A stretch of DNA of 64,000 bases from an uncultured Roseburia sp. (GCA_946002055.1 CAMFYL010000002.1:78014-142013), one strand, 5' to 3'. Positions 8,176 to 17,401 are shown, counted from the first letter of the stretch. A program made the numbers and translations. Notes: generated by a model not told the origin, from the letters alone.

Positions 8176-9116
8176 TTTTTATGGGAACACCTGATTTTGC
8201 AGTGGAGACGGTAGATGCCATCGCAAAGGCAGGCCATGAGATTGTATTGGTGGTAACACAACCGGATAAGCCCAAGGGCAGAGGAAAGGAGATTTCTTTC
8301 CCACCCGTAAAGGAGTGGGCAGTTGAGAGAAATATTCCTGTATTTCAGCCAATGAAGATTCGGGAGCCGGAGGCCATCGAAACCTTGAAAAAGTATGATG
8401 CGGATATTTTTGTGGTGGCTGCCTTCGGTCAGATTTTGCCAAAGGAAATTTTGGATATGCCACCTCTTGGATGTGTGAATGTTCACGCATCCCTGCTTCC
8501 AAAGTATCGCGGAGCAGCTCCGATTCAGTGGGCAGTGATTAACGGTGATAAGGTCAGCGGCGTCACCACAATGCAGATGGGTGTAGGCCTTGACGACGGG
8601 GATATGCTCCTAAAACAGGAAGTGGTATTGTCAGAAGATGAGACAGGAGGAAGTCTCTTTGACCGCTTGGCAAAGGTTGGTGGAGAGCTTATCCTTCGCA
8701 CCATGGAAGGACTTGAGGCCGGAAATATCATCCCTGTTCCACAAAATGAAGCAGAGGCAACCCACGTGGGTATGATTAAAAAAAGTCTTGGACAGCTGGA
8801 TTTTTCAGAAGAAGCTATGGTTTTGGAACGAAAAATCCGTGGTTTGAATCCATGGCCAAGTGCATATACTAAGCTTGGCAACAAAACCTTAAAGGTTTGG
8901 TGGGCAAGGGTGGAATCCTCCTTACCTGACGGTGCTGCAGCAGACAACGTAGAATCCGGCACCATTTGTCTTGCAGATCAATCCGGCATCTGGGTATCAA
9001 CCGGCAAGGATTACTTGGTTCTGGAGGAAATTCAACTGGAAGGCAAAAAACGCATGAATGTGGCCGACTTCCTTCGGGGCAGAAATTTAGATGTGGGAAC
9101 CAAATTGGGCGAGTAA
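8166..9116 (+). CDS. fmt: Methionyl-tRNA formyltransferase
   Basis: This 316-residue enzyme transfers formyl from 10-formyl-THF to Met-tRNA(fMet). It begins MRVVFMGTPDFAV from a GTG codon at 8166. The catalytic region NVHASLLPKYRGAAPIQ carries N105 and H107, and D143/D144 lies in GLDDGD. The C-terminal tRNA-binding OB domain follows from about residue 210 with GLNPWPSAYT. The Shine-Dalgarno lies inside the def coding region (GTGGAGG, 8153-8159). A 300-base structured region follows the stop. Confidence 0.96.
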   Translation: MRVVFMGTPDFAVETVDAIAKAGHEIVLVVTQPDKPKGRGKEISFPPVKEWAVERNIPVFQPMKIREPEAIETLKKYDADIFVVAAFGQILPKEILDMPPLGCVNVHASLLPKYRGAAPIQWAVINGDKVSGVTTMQMGVGLDDGDMLLKQEVVLSEDETGGSLFDRLAKVGGELILRTMEGLEAGNIIPVPQNEAEATHVGMIKKSLGQLDFSEEAMVLERKIRGLNPWPSAYTKLGNKTLKVWWARVESSLPDGAAADNVESGTICLADQSGIWVSTGKDYLVLEEIQLEGKKRMNVADFLRGRNLDVGTKLGE

Positions 9117-9156
9117 GTCTTCACAGAAATAACATAATTAAATCTTATAAACATGA

Positions 9157-9394
9157 GTTGTGTGGTGTGAATCTTCGGATTTTAGGGTACTTCTGACGTA
9201 GACACAGCGCAAGGAGTAACATATTTCTATGCAAGGGTACTTCTGGCGCGGTCGGTACTTAGCTGGTGCGCAAGCAACAGGTTAGTACCGCTACCAGCGT
9301 CCAGGTAGCGCAAGCGTGCCCGGCATGGAAATATGTTAGCTCCTTGCGCTATAGAAGTAGCGTGCCCTGAAATATTAATTCCACACTACACAAC
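9157..9394 (+). ncRNA. Structured hairpin element A (nested), leader of the metallopeptidase gene
   Basis: Nearly the whole 311-base gap between fmt and the metallopeptidase gene folds as one nested hairpin. The outer arms pair 9157-9172 with 9378-9394. The middle arms pair about 9182-9195 with 9352-9370, and the inner arms pair 9206-9232 with 9323-9350. The core is 9235-9321. It is closed by GGGTAC/GTGCCC and pairs TGGCGC (9244-9249) with GCG-T-CCA and CGGTACT (9253-9259) with AGTACCG (9284-9290). It has a CT bulge at 9291-9292 and the mini-hairpin GC-GCAA-GC at 9308-9315. AGGGTACTTCTG occurs twice (9184-9195, 9234-9245) and AGCGTGCCC twice (9313-9321, 9359-9367), so one copy seems to sit inside another. 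A T-rich run follows at 9398-9406. Related elements: 40309-40444 and 53847-53991. I do not recognise an Rfam family. Confidence 0.75.
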
Positions 9395-9427
9395 AGTTAT
9401 TTTTTTAATGTAAAAGGAGATATGGCA

Positions 9428-10141
9428 ATGTACGGTGGATATTATGGGTTTTATTGGGACCCAACGTATTTTATGGTGGTAATTGGAGCAATCATTTGTC
9501 TGATTGCATCCGCTAGAGTAAAGAGCACCTTTAACCGGTTTGATAAGGTGAGAAGCTATTCCGGATTGACAGGGGCACAGGCTGCAGAGAGAATGCTTCA
9601 GATGTCCGGCATTTATGATGTTAAGGTGGGACATGTGAGAGGCAATTTGACGGATCATTATAATCCGAAGACAAAGACATTAAATTTGTCGGATAGTGTG
9701 TACAATTCTACCAGCGTGGCAGCCATTGGTGTGGCGGCTCATGAGTGCGGACATGCCATTCAACATCAGAAGGGGTATGCGCCACTTCAGCTTCGAAGTG
9801 CCATTGTCCCGGTGGCAAATATTGGCTCCACCTTGGCGTGGCCTTTGATTTTGGTGGGATTGCTTTTTAACAGTGCTACAGGTTCTCTTTTGATTTCCAT
9901 TGGTATTTGGGCATTTTCCTTGGCGGTGCTTTTCCAGTTGGTGACACTTCCGGTGGAGTTTAATGCCTCGGCCAGAGCAGTGAATTTTTTGGATAGCACC
10001 GGAATGCTTTCCCAGGAAGAGTTGCATGGCACAAAGAAGGTGCTGAAGGCGGCAGCTCTTACCTATGTTGCTAGTGCCGCAGCGGCAATTTTGCAGCTCC
10101 TTCGTCTTGTATTGTTATTTGGAGGAAGAGATCGTGACTGA
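9428..10141 (+). CDS. yugP: YugP-type zinc metallopeptidase
   Basis: This 237-residue membrane protein belongs to the neutral zinc metallopeptidase family PF04298 (YugP). The HExxH motif is HECGH at residues 105-109 (VAAHECGHAIQH). Downstream, FNASARAVNFL carries the conserved N and acidic/alanine region around the third ligand. Hydrophobic segments lie at about 13-30, 128-150, 155-180 and 210-230. I choose ATG 9428 because AAAAGGAG at 9412-9419 is 8 bases upstream; ATG 9422 would be only 2 bases from it. The gene is part of the canonical fmt-yugP-rsmB series but is separated from fmt by the large hairpin element. It overlaps rsmB by 8 bases. The substrate is unknown. Confidence 0.9.
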   Translation: MYGGYYGFYWDPTYFMVVIGAIICLIASARVKSTFNRFDKVRSYSGLTGAQAAERMLQMSGIYDVKVGHVRGNLTDHYNPKTKTLNLSDSVYNSTSVAAIGVAAHECGHAIQHQKGYAPLQLRSAIVPVANIGSTLAWPLILVGLLFNSATGSLLISIGIWAFSLAVLFQLVTLPVEFNASARAVNFLDSTGMLSQEELHGTKKVLKAAALTYVASAAAAILQLLRLVLLFGGRDRD

Positions 10142-11420
10142 TCCAAATCTTAGAGATATTACGTATGAAATTTTAGATCAAATCTTAGAGCAAGATGGGT
10201 ATTCCCATCTTGTTTTAGGTGGAGCCTTAGAAAAGTATCAGTATCTTTCTAAGCAGCAGCGGGCCTTTATTACTCGTGTGGTTCAAGGAACCGTGGAGCG
10301 CTTAATTCAGTTGGATGCTGTTATCAACCAGTTTGTGAAAAAACCTAAGGTTGCCAAGATGAAACCGGCCATTCGCACCATTTTAAGGAGCAGTGTGTAT
10401 CAGCTTCTTTATATGGATGGAGTGCCGGATTCTGCTGTTTGTAATGAGGCTGTGAAACTGGCAAAGAAAAAGGGATACGCCGGTCTTGGCGGCTTTGTCA
10501 ATGGCGTGCTTCGCAACATTTCAAGAAACAAGGATACCATCACCTTTTCCGGGCTTAGTGAGCAATATGCTATGCCCCAGTGGATTGTGGATTTGTGGAG
10601 TGATGCCTACGATAAGCAGCAAGTGGAGGATATGCTATCTGCTTTTTTGGCAGACAAGAAGACCTGTATCCGCATCAATACGGCCAGAACTTCTAAGGAA
10701 GCCTTGATAGAGAGTCTTACTTCCCAAAATATTACTGTGGAAGAATGTAGGGAGATTCCCTATTGCCTGTACATATCAGGATATGATTACTTGAGGGCAA
10801 TCCCGGAATTTTCGGAGGGACTTTTCTATGTGCAGGACTTTAGTTCCATGATGGTGGCCCATGTGGCTGACATCAAAAAGGATGACGTTGTGATAGACGT
10901 GTGTGCAGCACCGGGAGGAAAGAGTCTTCACGCTGCAGAGCTGTTGCAGGGCACCGGCAGTGTGGAGGCCAGAGATGTTTCTGACTATAAGGTTTCCCTG
11001 ATGCAGGAAAATATAGAAAAAAGCGGTATGAAAAATATTCGTGCTGTGAAAATGGATGCCACAGTTTATGATGAGGCGTCCAAGGAAAAAGCAGATGTTG
11101 TTATCTGTGATGTGCCTTGTTCCGGACTAGGCGTTTTGGCGAAAAAGCCTGACATCAAATACCATATGACCAGAGAGGCACAGTTGGAGCTGGTAAAGCT
11201 TCAGCGTCAGATTCTTGATACGGTACATTCTTATGTGAAGCCGGGGGGAATCTTTGTGTATTCTACCTGTACCATTTGTAAGGATGAGAATGAGGACAAC
11301 GTAAATTGGTTTTTAGAAAAGCACAAGGAGTTTGTCCTTGAGGATATGAAACAGCTTTTGCCAGAGGCGGGAACCAGGGACGGTTTCTTCTTTGCCAAGC
11401 TGAAAAAGGAGATTTCATGA
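10134..11420 (+). CDS. rsmB: 16S rRNA m5C967 methyltransferase RsmB
   Basis: This 428-residue SAM-dependent enzyme methylates C967 (E. coli numbering) of 16S rRNA. The N-terminal NusB-like RNA-binding domain spans about residues 5-125 (LRSSVYQLLYMDGVPDSAVCNEAV). The NOL1/NOP2/Sun catalytic domain follows, with the SAM motif CAAPGGKSLHAAELL, the cysteine of DVPCSGLGV and the catalytic cysteine of STCTIC. The start is GTG 10134, preceded by GGAGG at 10121-10125; frame-compatible codons further upstream lie inside yugP without a ribosome binding site. Overlaps of 8 bases with yugP and 4 bases with rlmN indicate tight coupling. Confidence 0.95.
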   Translation: MTDPNLRDITYEILDQILEQDGYSHLVLGGALEKYQYLSKQQRAFITRVVQGTVERLIQLDAVINQFVKKPKVAKMKPAIRTILRSSVYQLLYMDGVPDSAVCNEAVKLAKKKGYAGLGGFVNGVLRNISRNKDTITFSGLSEQYAMPQWIVDLWSDAYDKQQVEDMLSAFLADKKTCIRINTARTSKEALIESLTSQNITVEECREIPYCLYISGYDYLRAIPEFSEGLFYVQDFSSMMVAHVADIKKDDVVIDVCAAPGGKSLHAAELLQGTGSVEARDVSDYKVSLMQENIEKSGMKNIRAVKMDATVYDEASKEKADVVICDVPCSGLGVLAKKPDIKYHMTREAQLELVKLQRQILDTVHSYVKPGGIFVYSTCTICKDENEDNVNWFLEKHKEFVLEDMKQLLPEAGTRDGFFFAKLKKEIS

Positions 11421-12460
11421 GTGGTGAATTTACAGACATCAAATCCTTAACCTATGATGAGGTGATGGCGTTTGTTACATCCATAGGAGAAAAGCCGTTT
11501 CGCGGTAAGCAACTCTATGAGTGGATGCACGTACATAGGGTGGCGTCTTATCAGGAGATGACCAATTTGTCCAAGGCCTTTCGCCAGCAGTTGGAGGATA
11601 CAACTACATATACATCCTTAACAAAGGTAGACTGTCAGATATCCAAGGAAGACGGGACGAGAAAGTATCTCTTCGCCCTGGCTGACGGCAACGTGGTGGA
11701 GAGTGTGCTGATGCGCTATAAGCACGGCAATTCTGTCTGCGTTTCTTCTCAGGTTGGATGCCGCATGGGATGTCGCTTCTGCGCCTCCACCTTAGACGGA
11801 CTTTTGCGAAATTTAACGGCTTCAGAAATTTTAGATCAGATTTACGCTATTGAACGGGATACAAAGGAACGTGTATCCAATGTGGTTGTTATGGGAACAG
11901 GGGAACCTATGGACAACTACGATAACATTGTCCGCTTTGTTAAGCTGTTGTCAGACGAACACGGTGCAAACATTTCCCAGAGGAACATTACCGTCTCCAC
12001 CTGCGGCATTGTGCCAAGAATGCGTCAGCTGGCAGATGAGAAATTGCAAATTACACTGGCTCTTTCCCTTCACGCCTGCAATCAGCAGAAGCGCTTGGAA
12101 TTAATGCCGGTGGCCAATAAATATGATATCCATGAGGTGGTGGATGCCTGCCGCTACTATTTTGAGCAGACAGGACGTCGTATTACCTTCGAGTATAGTT
12201 TGGTTGGGGGAGTCAATGACAGCAGTCAGGATGCGGAAGAATTGACCGCCCTATTGCAGGGAATCAATTGCCATGTAAATCTGATTCCGGTGAATCCCAT
12301 TAAGGAGCGGGACTATGTTCAGTCTAACCGGGCTGTGGTTGAGGCCTTCAAAAATAAACTTGAAAAAAACGGAATAAATGTTACTATTAGAAGGGAAATG
12401 GGCCGGGATATTGACGGGGCCTGTGGACAACTTAGGAGAAAACATATATCTGAGACATAG
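11417..12460 (+). CDS. rlmN: Dual-specificity 23S rRNA/tRNA m2A methyltransferase RlmN
   Basis: This 347-residue radical-SAM enzyme makes 2-methyladenosine at 23S A2503 and tRNA A37. The 4Fe-4S cluster motif CxxxCxxC is C115, C119, C122 (GCRMGCRFCAS). The GTGEPMDNYDNIV motif binds SAM, and the C-terminal RREMGRDIDGACGQL carries the second catalytic cysteine that resolves the methyl adduct. The length is normal. The ATG overlaps the rsmB stop by 4 bases (ATGA). Confidence 0.96.
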   Translation: MSGEFTDIKSLTYDEVMAFVTSIGEKPFRGKQLYEWMHVHRVASYQEMTNLSKAFRQQLEDTTTYTSLTKVDCQISKEDGTRKYLFALADGNVVESVLMRYKHGNSVCVSSQVGCRMGCRFCASTLDGLLRNLTASEILDQIYAIERDTKERVSNVVVMGTGEPMDNYDNIVRFVKLLSDEHGANISQRNITVSTCGIVPRMRQLADEKLQITLALSLHACNQQKRLELMPVANKYDIHEVVDACRYYFEQTGRRITFEYSLVGGVNDSSQDAEELTALLQGINCHVNLIPVNPIKERDYVQSNRAVVEAFKNKLEKNGINVTIRREMGRDIDGACGQLRRKHISET

Positions 12461-12472
12461 GAAGGTTGTACC

Positions 12473-13219
12473 ATGAGAGTATCTTTCATGACGGATACCG
12501 GACGCACACGTTCCCAGAATCAGGATGCAGTTTTTGCCACAGAAAAACCCATTGGCATTTTGCCAAATCTATTTGTAATTGCAGATGGAATGGGAGGACA
12601 CAACGCAGGAGATTATGCATCCAAGAAGGCAATTGATTTGTTAACCCAAACCATTGCCACCAGCAAAGAACAAGAGGCGATTTCGGTAATCCAGCAGGGG
12701 ATTACAATTGCAAATGAAGCCATTTACCAGGAGGCATCCTTGGATTCTGCCAAGGTAGGTATGGGTACCACAATGGTAGTAGCAACCATTGAGAATCATA
12801 TGCTCCACGTTGCCAATGTGGGAGACAGTCGTTTGTATGTACTGTATCAGGGGCAACTGCGGCAGGTGACCAGGGATCACTCTGTGATTGAAGAAATGGT
12901 TCGCAAGGGTGAGGTGTCCAAGGAAGTGGCGGCTCATCATCCGAAGCGCAATCTGATTACAAGAGCAGTGGGCGCAGAGGAAGAAATACGGGTGGATTTC
13001 TTTAATGTGAATATTGAAGATGCAGATGCTGTGCTAATGTGCTCCGATGGTTTGACCAATATGTTAGAGGAAGACAGAATGACAGATATTATGTCTTTGG
13101 ACATATCTGTAGAGGATAAGGTGGCAACATTGGTAAAGGAAGCAAATGAGGCCGGTGGTAACGACAATATCACAGTATTAATCATAGAAGCAATAGTGGA
13201 TGAGGTGAAAACATGTTAA
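12473..13219 (+). CDS. prpC: PP2C-family Ser/Thr protein phosphatase
   Basis: This 248-residue Mn/Mg-dependent phosphatase reverses phosphorylation by the adjacent PASTA kinase. PP2C motifs are all present: the RSQNQDA opening, DGMGGH at 38-43 with metal ligand D38, GTTMVVA, ANVGDSRLY, VTRDHS, NLITRAVG, MCSDGLTN and the final GGNDNITVL aspartate-bearing motif. The length is standard for bacterial PrpC/Stp. It overlaps prkC by 7 bases, the conserved arrangement. GGAAGG precedes the ATG. Confidence 0.95.
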   Translation: MRVSFMTDTGRTRSQNQDAVFATEKPIGILPNLFVIADGMGGHNAGDYASKKAIDLLTQTIATSKEQEAISVIQQGITIANEAIYQEASLDSAKVGMGTTMVVATIENHMLHVANVGDSRLYVLYQGQLRQVTRDHSVIEEMVRKGEVSKEVAAHHPKRNLITRAVGAEEEIRVDFFNVNIEDADAVLMCSDGLTNMLEEDRMTDIMSLDISVEDKVATLVKEANEAGGNDNITVLIIEAIVDEVKTC

Positions 13220-15159
13220 CAAAGGGAAGTTATATCGCAGACCGTTATGAGATTTTGGATAAAATTGGCACTGGTGGAATGTCAGATGTCTATAAGGCAA
13301 AGGATCACATTCTCGGACGTGAGGTAGCAGTTAAGGTATTAAAACAGGAATTTGCAGAGGACGTGAGCTTTGTCACAAAGTTCCGCTCAGAGGCACAGTC
13401 AGCTGCCGGCCTGGAGCATGCCAACATTGTAAATATCTACGATGTAGGTAGCGAAAACGGTATGTATTACATTGTTATGGAATATGTGGAGGGCATTACC
13501 CTAAAGACTTATATTGAGAAGAAGGGACAGCTGAATTTCAAGGAAGCCATCAGTATAGCTATTCAGGTAGGCAGAGGTATTGAGGCTGCTCACAATAAGG
13601 GGATTATTCACAGAGACATTAAGCCTCAGAATATTATTATTTCCACAGAGGGTAAGGTCAAGGTAACAGACTTTGGTATTGCCAGAGCAACAAGCTCTAA
13701 CACCATTCATGCGGATGTGATGGGCTCTGTTCATTACTCTTCACCGGAGCAGGCCAGAAATGGATATGTAGACGGTAAGTCTGATATCTATTCTCTTGGA
13801 ATTGTAATGTATGAAATGGTGACAGGTCGTGTGCCATTTGACGGAGATACCACAGTTGCTGTTGCATTGCAACATTTACAGGAAGATATGGTGGCACCAT
13901 CTGCATATGCAGCTGATTTGCCAATTAGTTTAGAAAAGATTATTCAGAAGGCTACCATGAAGAGCCCGGATCGTCGCTATGCTTCTATGGAAGATTTGTT
14001 GATGGATTTGAAGAAGGCACTGGTAAGTCCAAATGAAGATTTCGTTACCATAGTTGACGCAGAAGAAGCAGAGAGAACACGGGTGATTTCTGCAGCAGAG
14101 CAGGAAAAGATCCAAAAGGAGCTTTTGGATAGCCAGTCGGATGAGGATGAATTTGAGGATGAGGACGAGGAAGATGGTCCGGTAAATCCTAAGCTTGATA
14201 AGGCAATTACCATTATGGCAATCGCCGCAGCTGTGATTATTCTTGGTATCGTCATCTATATTATTGGAAGCTTTGCAGGTATTTTCCACTTTGGTTCAAA
14301 GAAGGACGAGGATGCACAGGAAAAGGTGGAAAAGGTTGAGATGATTAACGTTGTGGGTATGGATGAGGAAGAAGCTGCTGTTGCCCTGAAGAAGGCCAAG
14401 ATTCCATACAAGTTTGAGTATGAATCCTCTGAAGACGTGGATGAGGGTTATGTTATCAAGCAGCAGTATGATAAGGGTGAGATGGTATCCACTGACAAAA
14501 AGGTTAAGATTACCGTTAGCAGTGGCGTAGGCGATTTGGATATTCCGGATGTGGATGGAATGTCAGAGGATGCGGCCATCAAGACCTTAAAGGATAAGGG
14601 ATTTAAGTACAACCGCACTTACAAATATACAGCTGATGTTGCGGAGGGAACTGTCATCAGTCATACACCTACAGGAACCGGTAAGAAAGGTGATACCATT
14701 ACCATTGAAGTAAGTGCCGGCATTGAGTCTGTACAGGTTCCCGGCGTAACAGGTAAGACTCAGCAGGAAGCAGCCAACGCTTTGGCACAGGCTGGTCTTG
14801 CTGTTGGAAATATCACTACAGAGTACAGCGACAATGTGGAGGCTGGTCGTGTCATCAGTCAGGGCATTGCCCAGGGCAAGACTGTAGATTCCGGAACATC
14901 CGTTGATCTCGTCATCAGTGATGGAAAGAAACCGGTTTACTACAAGTATTCTGGCGATGTGAATAACACGTATGGTGTTGATGTAACAGTTACCATGTAT
15001 GATGCAGAGGGAGTGGCAATTCCCGGGGCAAGCTGGAGTGTTCCGGCAGGAAAGACGCTGTCCATTAATGCAAGTGATATCGCAACAGCTACTGGTAAGA
15101 TGACAATCACAGGTGAAAATGTTAACGAAACGAAAGACTTGTCTTTCACAAAACAGTAA
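13213..15159 (+). CDS. prkC: PASTA-domain Ser/Thr protein kinase
   Basis: This 648-residue membrane kinase senses muropeptides or lipid II and controls envelope and growth functions. The cytoplasmic kinase domain (about 10-270) has the glycine loop GTGGMSDVY, K41 in VAVKVL, HRDIKPQN from H133 and D153FG. An acidic linker (SDEDEFEDEDEEDG) precedes the single transmembrane helix at about 331-354. Three PASTA repeats follow at roughly 375-440, 442-508 and 511-577, then a 70-residue beta-rich extracellular tail ending SFTKQ that is not a PASTA unit. Neighbours prpC and rsgA match the conserved Firmicutes order; RsgA is a documented substrate of such kinases in relatives. Confidence 0.96.
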   Translation: MLTKGSYIADRYEILDKIGTGGMSDVYKAKDHILGREVAVKVLKQEFAEDVSFVTKFRSEAQSAAGLEHANIVNIYDVGSENGMYYIVMEYVEGITLKTYIEKKGQLNFKEAISIAIQVGRGIEAAHNKGIIHRDIKPQNIIISTEGKVKVTDFGIARATSSNTIHADVMGSVHYSSPEQARNGYVDGKSDIYSLGIVMYEMVTGRVPFDGDTTVAVALQHLQEDMVAPSAYAADLPISLEKIIQKATMKSPDRRYASMEDLLMDLKKALVSPNEDFVTIVDAEEAERTRVISAAEQEKIQKELLDSQSDEDEFEDEDEEDGPVNPKLDKAITIMAIAAAVIILGIVIYIIGSFAGIFHFGSKKDEDAQEKVEKVEMINVVGMDEEEAAVALKKAKIPYKFEYESSEDVDEGYVIKQQYDKGEMVSTDKKVKITVSSGVGDLDIPDVDGMSEDAAIKTLKDKGFKYNRTYKYTADVAEGTVISHTPTGTGKKGDTITIEVSAGIESVQVPGVTGKTQQEAANALAQAGLAVGNITTEYSDNVEAGRVISQGIAQGKTVDSGTSVDLVISDGKKPVYYKYSGDVNNTYGVDVTVTMYDAEGVAIPGASWSVPAGKTLSINASDIATATGKMTITGENVNETKDLSFTKQ

Positions 15160-15173
15160 CATAAGGAATCTTT

Positions 15174-16052
15174 ATGGTAGGAAAGATTGTAAAAGGAATT
15201 TCCGGATTTTACTACGTTTACGTGGTAGAATCCGGAATTTATGAATGTAAGGCAAAAGGTGTATTTCGCAAGAAGCAGTTAAAGCCCCTTGTGGGTGACA
15301 ATGTGGAAATTGATGTGCTGGATCAGGAAGCACGTCTGGGAAACATTGTTCAGATTCTTCCAAGGCAGAATCAGTTGATCCGACCGGCAGTGGCAAACGT
15401 GGATCAGGCCCTGGTGATTTTTGCAACAGATGCGCCAAAGCCCAACTTTAACCTGTTGGACCGGTTTTTGGTGATGATGGAATATCAGAACGTACCGGTT
15501 CATATTTGTTTTAACAAGTCAGATTTAGCCAGCGATGAGGAACAGAGAGAGCTGGCAAAGATATACGAGAAGACCGGATATCAGGTACATTTTACCCATG
15601 CTCTGGCAGGAGAGGGAAAGCAGGAGATTTTAGAGCTTCTCAGAGGGAAAACCACCACAGTGGCCGGGCCATCCGGTGTTGGCAAATCCACACTGATTAA
15701 CCAACTTCAGGAAGGTGTTGTTATGGAGACGGGAAGCATCAGCGAAAAGATTGGTCGCGGGAAGCACACCACAAGACACAGCGAGCTGATTGCTATTGAT
15801 GGCAATACCTTTATTATGGATACTCCGGGATTTAGCTCCATGTATGTTCCGGAGATAGAAAAGACGGACTTGAGAGATTGCTATCCCGAGTTTACGGAGC
15901 ATCAGACTGCTTGCAGGTTCTTGGGATGCGTGCATATTCATGAACCGGATTGTGGAGTGAAGGAGGCCGTAGAAAAGGGACTTATTTCCCGGACTCGATA
16001 CGAAAACTATAAGCTTCTCTATGAGGAGCTGGCAAATCAAAAGAAGTATTAA
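15174..16052 (+). CDS. rsgA: Ribosome small-subunit GTPase RsgA
   Basis: This 292-residue circularly permuted GTPase assists late 30S maturation. An N-terminal OB fold (about 1-65) is followed by the permuted G domain with G4 NKSD, G1 GPSGVGKST (about 165-173) and G3 DTPGFSS. The C-terminal zinc-finger region holds the ligands in CRFLGCVHIHEPDC. The length is typical. AAGGAATC precedes the ATG, 14 bases after prkC. It is followed by rpe 15 bases later. Confidence 0.96.
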   Translation: MVGKIVKGISGFYYVYVVESGIYECKAKGVFRKKQLKPLVGDNVEIDVLDQEARLGNIVQILPRQNQLIRPAVANVDQALVIFATDAPKPNFNLLDRFLVMMEYQNVPVHICFNKSDLASDEEQRELAKIYEKTGYQVHFTHALAGEGKQEILELLRGKTTTVAGPSGVGKSTLINQLQEGVVMETGSISEKIGRGKHTTRHSELIAIDGNTFIMDTPGFSSMYVPEIEKTDLRDCYPEFTEHQTACRFLGCVHIHEPDCGVKEAVEKGLISRTRYENYKLLYEELANQKKY

Positions 16053-16067
16053 CAAGGAGTGTATCAT

Positions 16068-16718
16068 ATGAAGTGTTTATCCCCATCTATTTTGGCAGCA
16101 GATTACGGTAAATTAGCAGAGGAAATCAGAAAGGTTGACGAGGCTGGCGCTCAGTACATTCACATCGATGTGATGGATGGTGCGTTTGTGCCCAATATTA
16201 CCATTGGTGCTCCGGTTCTTGCAGATTTGCGCAAATACACAGATAAAATTATGGATGTGCATTTGATGGTGAAGGAGCCTGACCGATTTGTTGAGGATTT
16301 CGTTGAGGCGGGAGCTGATATTATTACAGTTCACGCTGAGGCATGTACGCACCTGGATCGCACCATTTCTCATATTAAGGAGCAGGGAGTGTTGGCCGGT
16401 GTTGCCTTAAATCCCGCAACTCCGATTTCAACCATTACCCATGTGCTTGAGATGGTGGATATGGTTTTGATTATGTCTGTAAATCCCGGATTTGGAGGTC
16501 AGAGCTTTATTCCCTATACCTTGGACAAAATTGTTGATTTGAGAAGATGCTTAGGCGAGAGAGGATTGAAGCTTGACATTCAGATTGACGGTGGCGTGAC
16601 TCTTGACAACATTGACGATATTTTGGATGCCGGCGCCAATATTATTGTGGCAGGCAGCTCGGTATTTCACGGGGATGCAGGGGCCAATGTGGCGGCATTT
16701 TTGGAGCATATGAGTTAA
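16068..16718 (+). CDS. rpe: Ribulose-phosphate 3-epimerase
   Basis: This 216-residue TIM-barrel enzyme interconverts ribulose 5-phosphate and xylulose 5-phosphate in the pentose phosphate pathway. It begins MKCLSPSILAADYG. The metal/catalytic segments HIDVMDGAFVPN, DVHLMVKEP, MSVNPGFGGQSFI and QIDGGV are all visible. ATG 16068 is chosen over the GTG at 16059 because AAGGAG at 16054-16059 is 8 bases upstream and because the family begins MKxxPSIL. It lies between rsgA and thiN as in other Firmicutes. Confidence 0.96.
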   Translation: MKCLSPSILAADYGKLAEEIRKVDEAGAQYIHIDVMDGAFVPNITIGAPVLADLRKYTDKIMDVHLMVKEPDRFVEDFVEAGADIITVHAEACTHLDRTISHIKEQGVLAGVALNPATPISTITHVLEMVDMVLIMSVNPGFGGQSFIPYTLDKIVDLRRCLGERGLKLDIQIDGGVTLDNIDDILDAGANIIVAGSSVFHGDAGANVAAFLEHMS

Positions 16719-16719
16719 T

Positions 16720-17370
16720 ATGGCAACCTATATTTTTTCCGGAGGACATCTTGATTTGGACTTTGCCAGAAAAATGCTTGGCAATGAGGAGGCCTGCACT
16801 GTGATAGCTGCGGACCGTGGCGCGGAAGCCTGTGCAAAGCTTCGTATTACGCCTGATTACATCATTGGAGATTTTGACTCCATCTCTGATGAGGGCAAGG
16901 CGTTTCTTGAGAACTTTGCTGGTGAAATGGTAACCTTACATCCAGTGAAGGATGATACGGATACGGAGGCGGCCCTTCATCTTGCATTTGATAAGACGGA
17001 AGGTGACATCGTGATTTTGGGTGGCATTGGTACAAGACTAGATCACGTCATAGGTAATATCTCTATTTTGAGGCAGGGGATTATTAAAAATCGAAAGGTG
17101 ATTCTATTAGATGCTTACAACCGGATACAGGTGGTAAGCGACTGCCTAACCATTGATAGAGAGACACAATTTGGAAAATATGTTTCCATTTTTCCCATGG
17201 GAGGAGTGGCAAAAGGCGTGAGACTTCAAGGGTTTTATTATCCTTTAGAGGACGCAACTCTGGTGGGTGATTCTTCCCTTGGCGTAAGCAACGAGATTGT
17301 GGAAGAAAAGGGCGAAATTTCTGTGAGAGAAGGTTGCCTTCTTGTTATCGAATCTCGAGATGAAAAATAA
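16720..17370 (+). CDS. thiN: Thiamine pyrophosphokinase
   Basis: This 216-residue enzyme converts thiamine to thiamine pyrophosphate with ATP. Diagnostic residues are AADRGAEAC, the metal-binding GDFDSI, the DDTDTEAAL motif of the catalytic pocket and GGIGTRLDHVIGN. The C-terminal thiamine-binding domain contains GVSNEI. The start is 1 base after the rpe stop, so the two are coupled. It ends the long operon that began at murE; a new promoter follows directly. Confidence 0.95.
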   Translation: MATYIFSGGHLDLDFARKMLGNEEACTVIAADRGAEACAKLRITPDYIIGDFDSISDEGKAFLENFAGEMVTLHPVKDDTDTEAALHLAFDKTEGDIVILGGIGTRLDHVIGNISILRQGIIKNRKVILLDAYNRIQVVSDCLTIDRETQFGKYVSIFPMGGVAKGVRLQGFYYPLEDATLVGDSSLGVSNEIVEEKGEISVREGCLLVIESRDEK

Positions 17371-17373
17371 TAT

Positions 17374-17401
17374 TTGCCAAATCCATAAATATGTGTATAA
17401 T
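17374..17401 (+). promoter_or_regulatory. Promoter of the DUF975 gene
   Basis: TTGCCA (17374-17379) and a perfect TATAAT (17396-17401) are separated by 16 bases. They begin 3 bases after the thiN stop and 46 bases before the next ATG. Confidence 0.75.
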
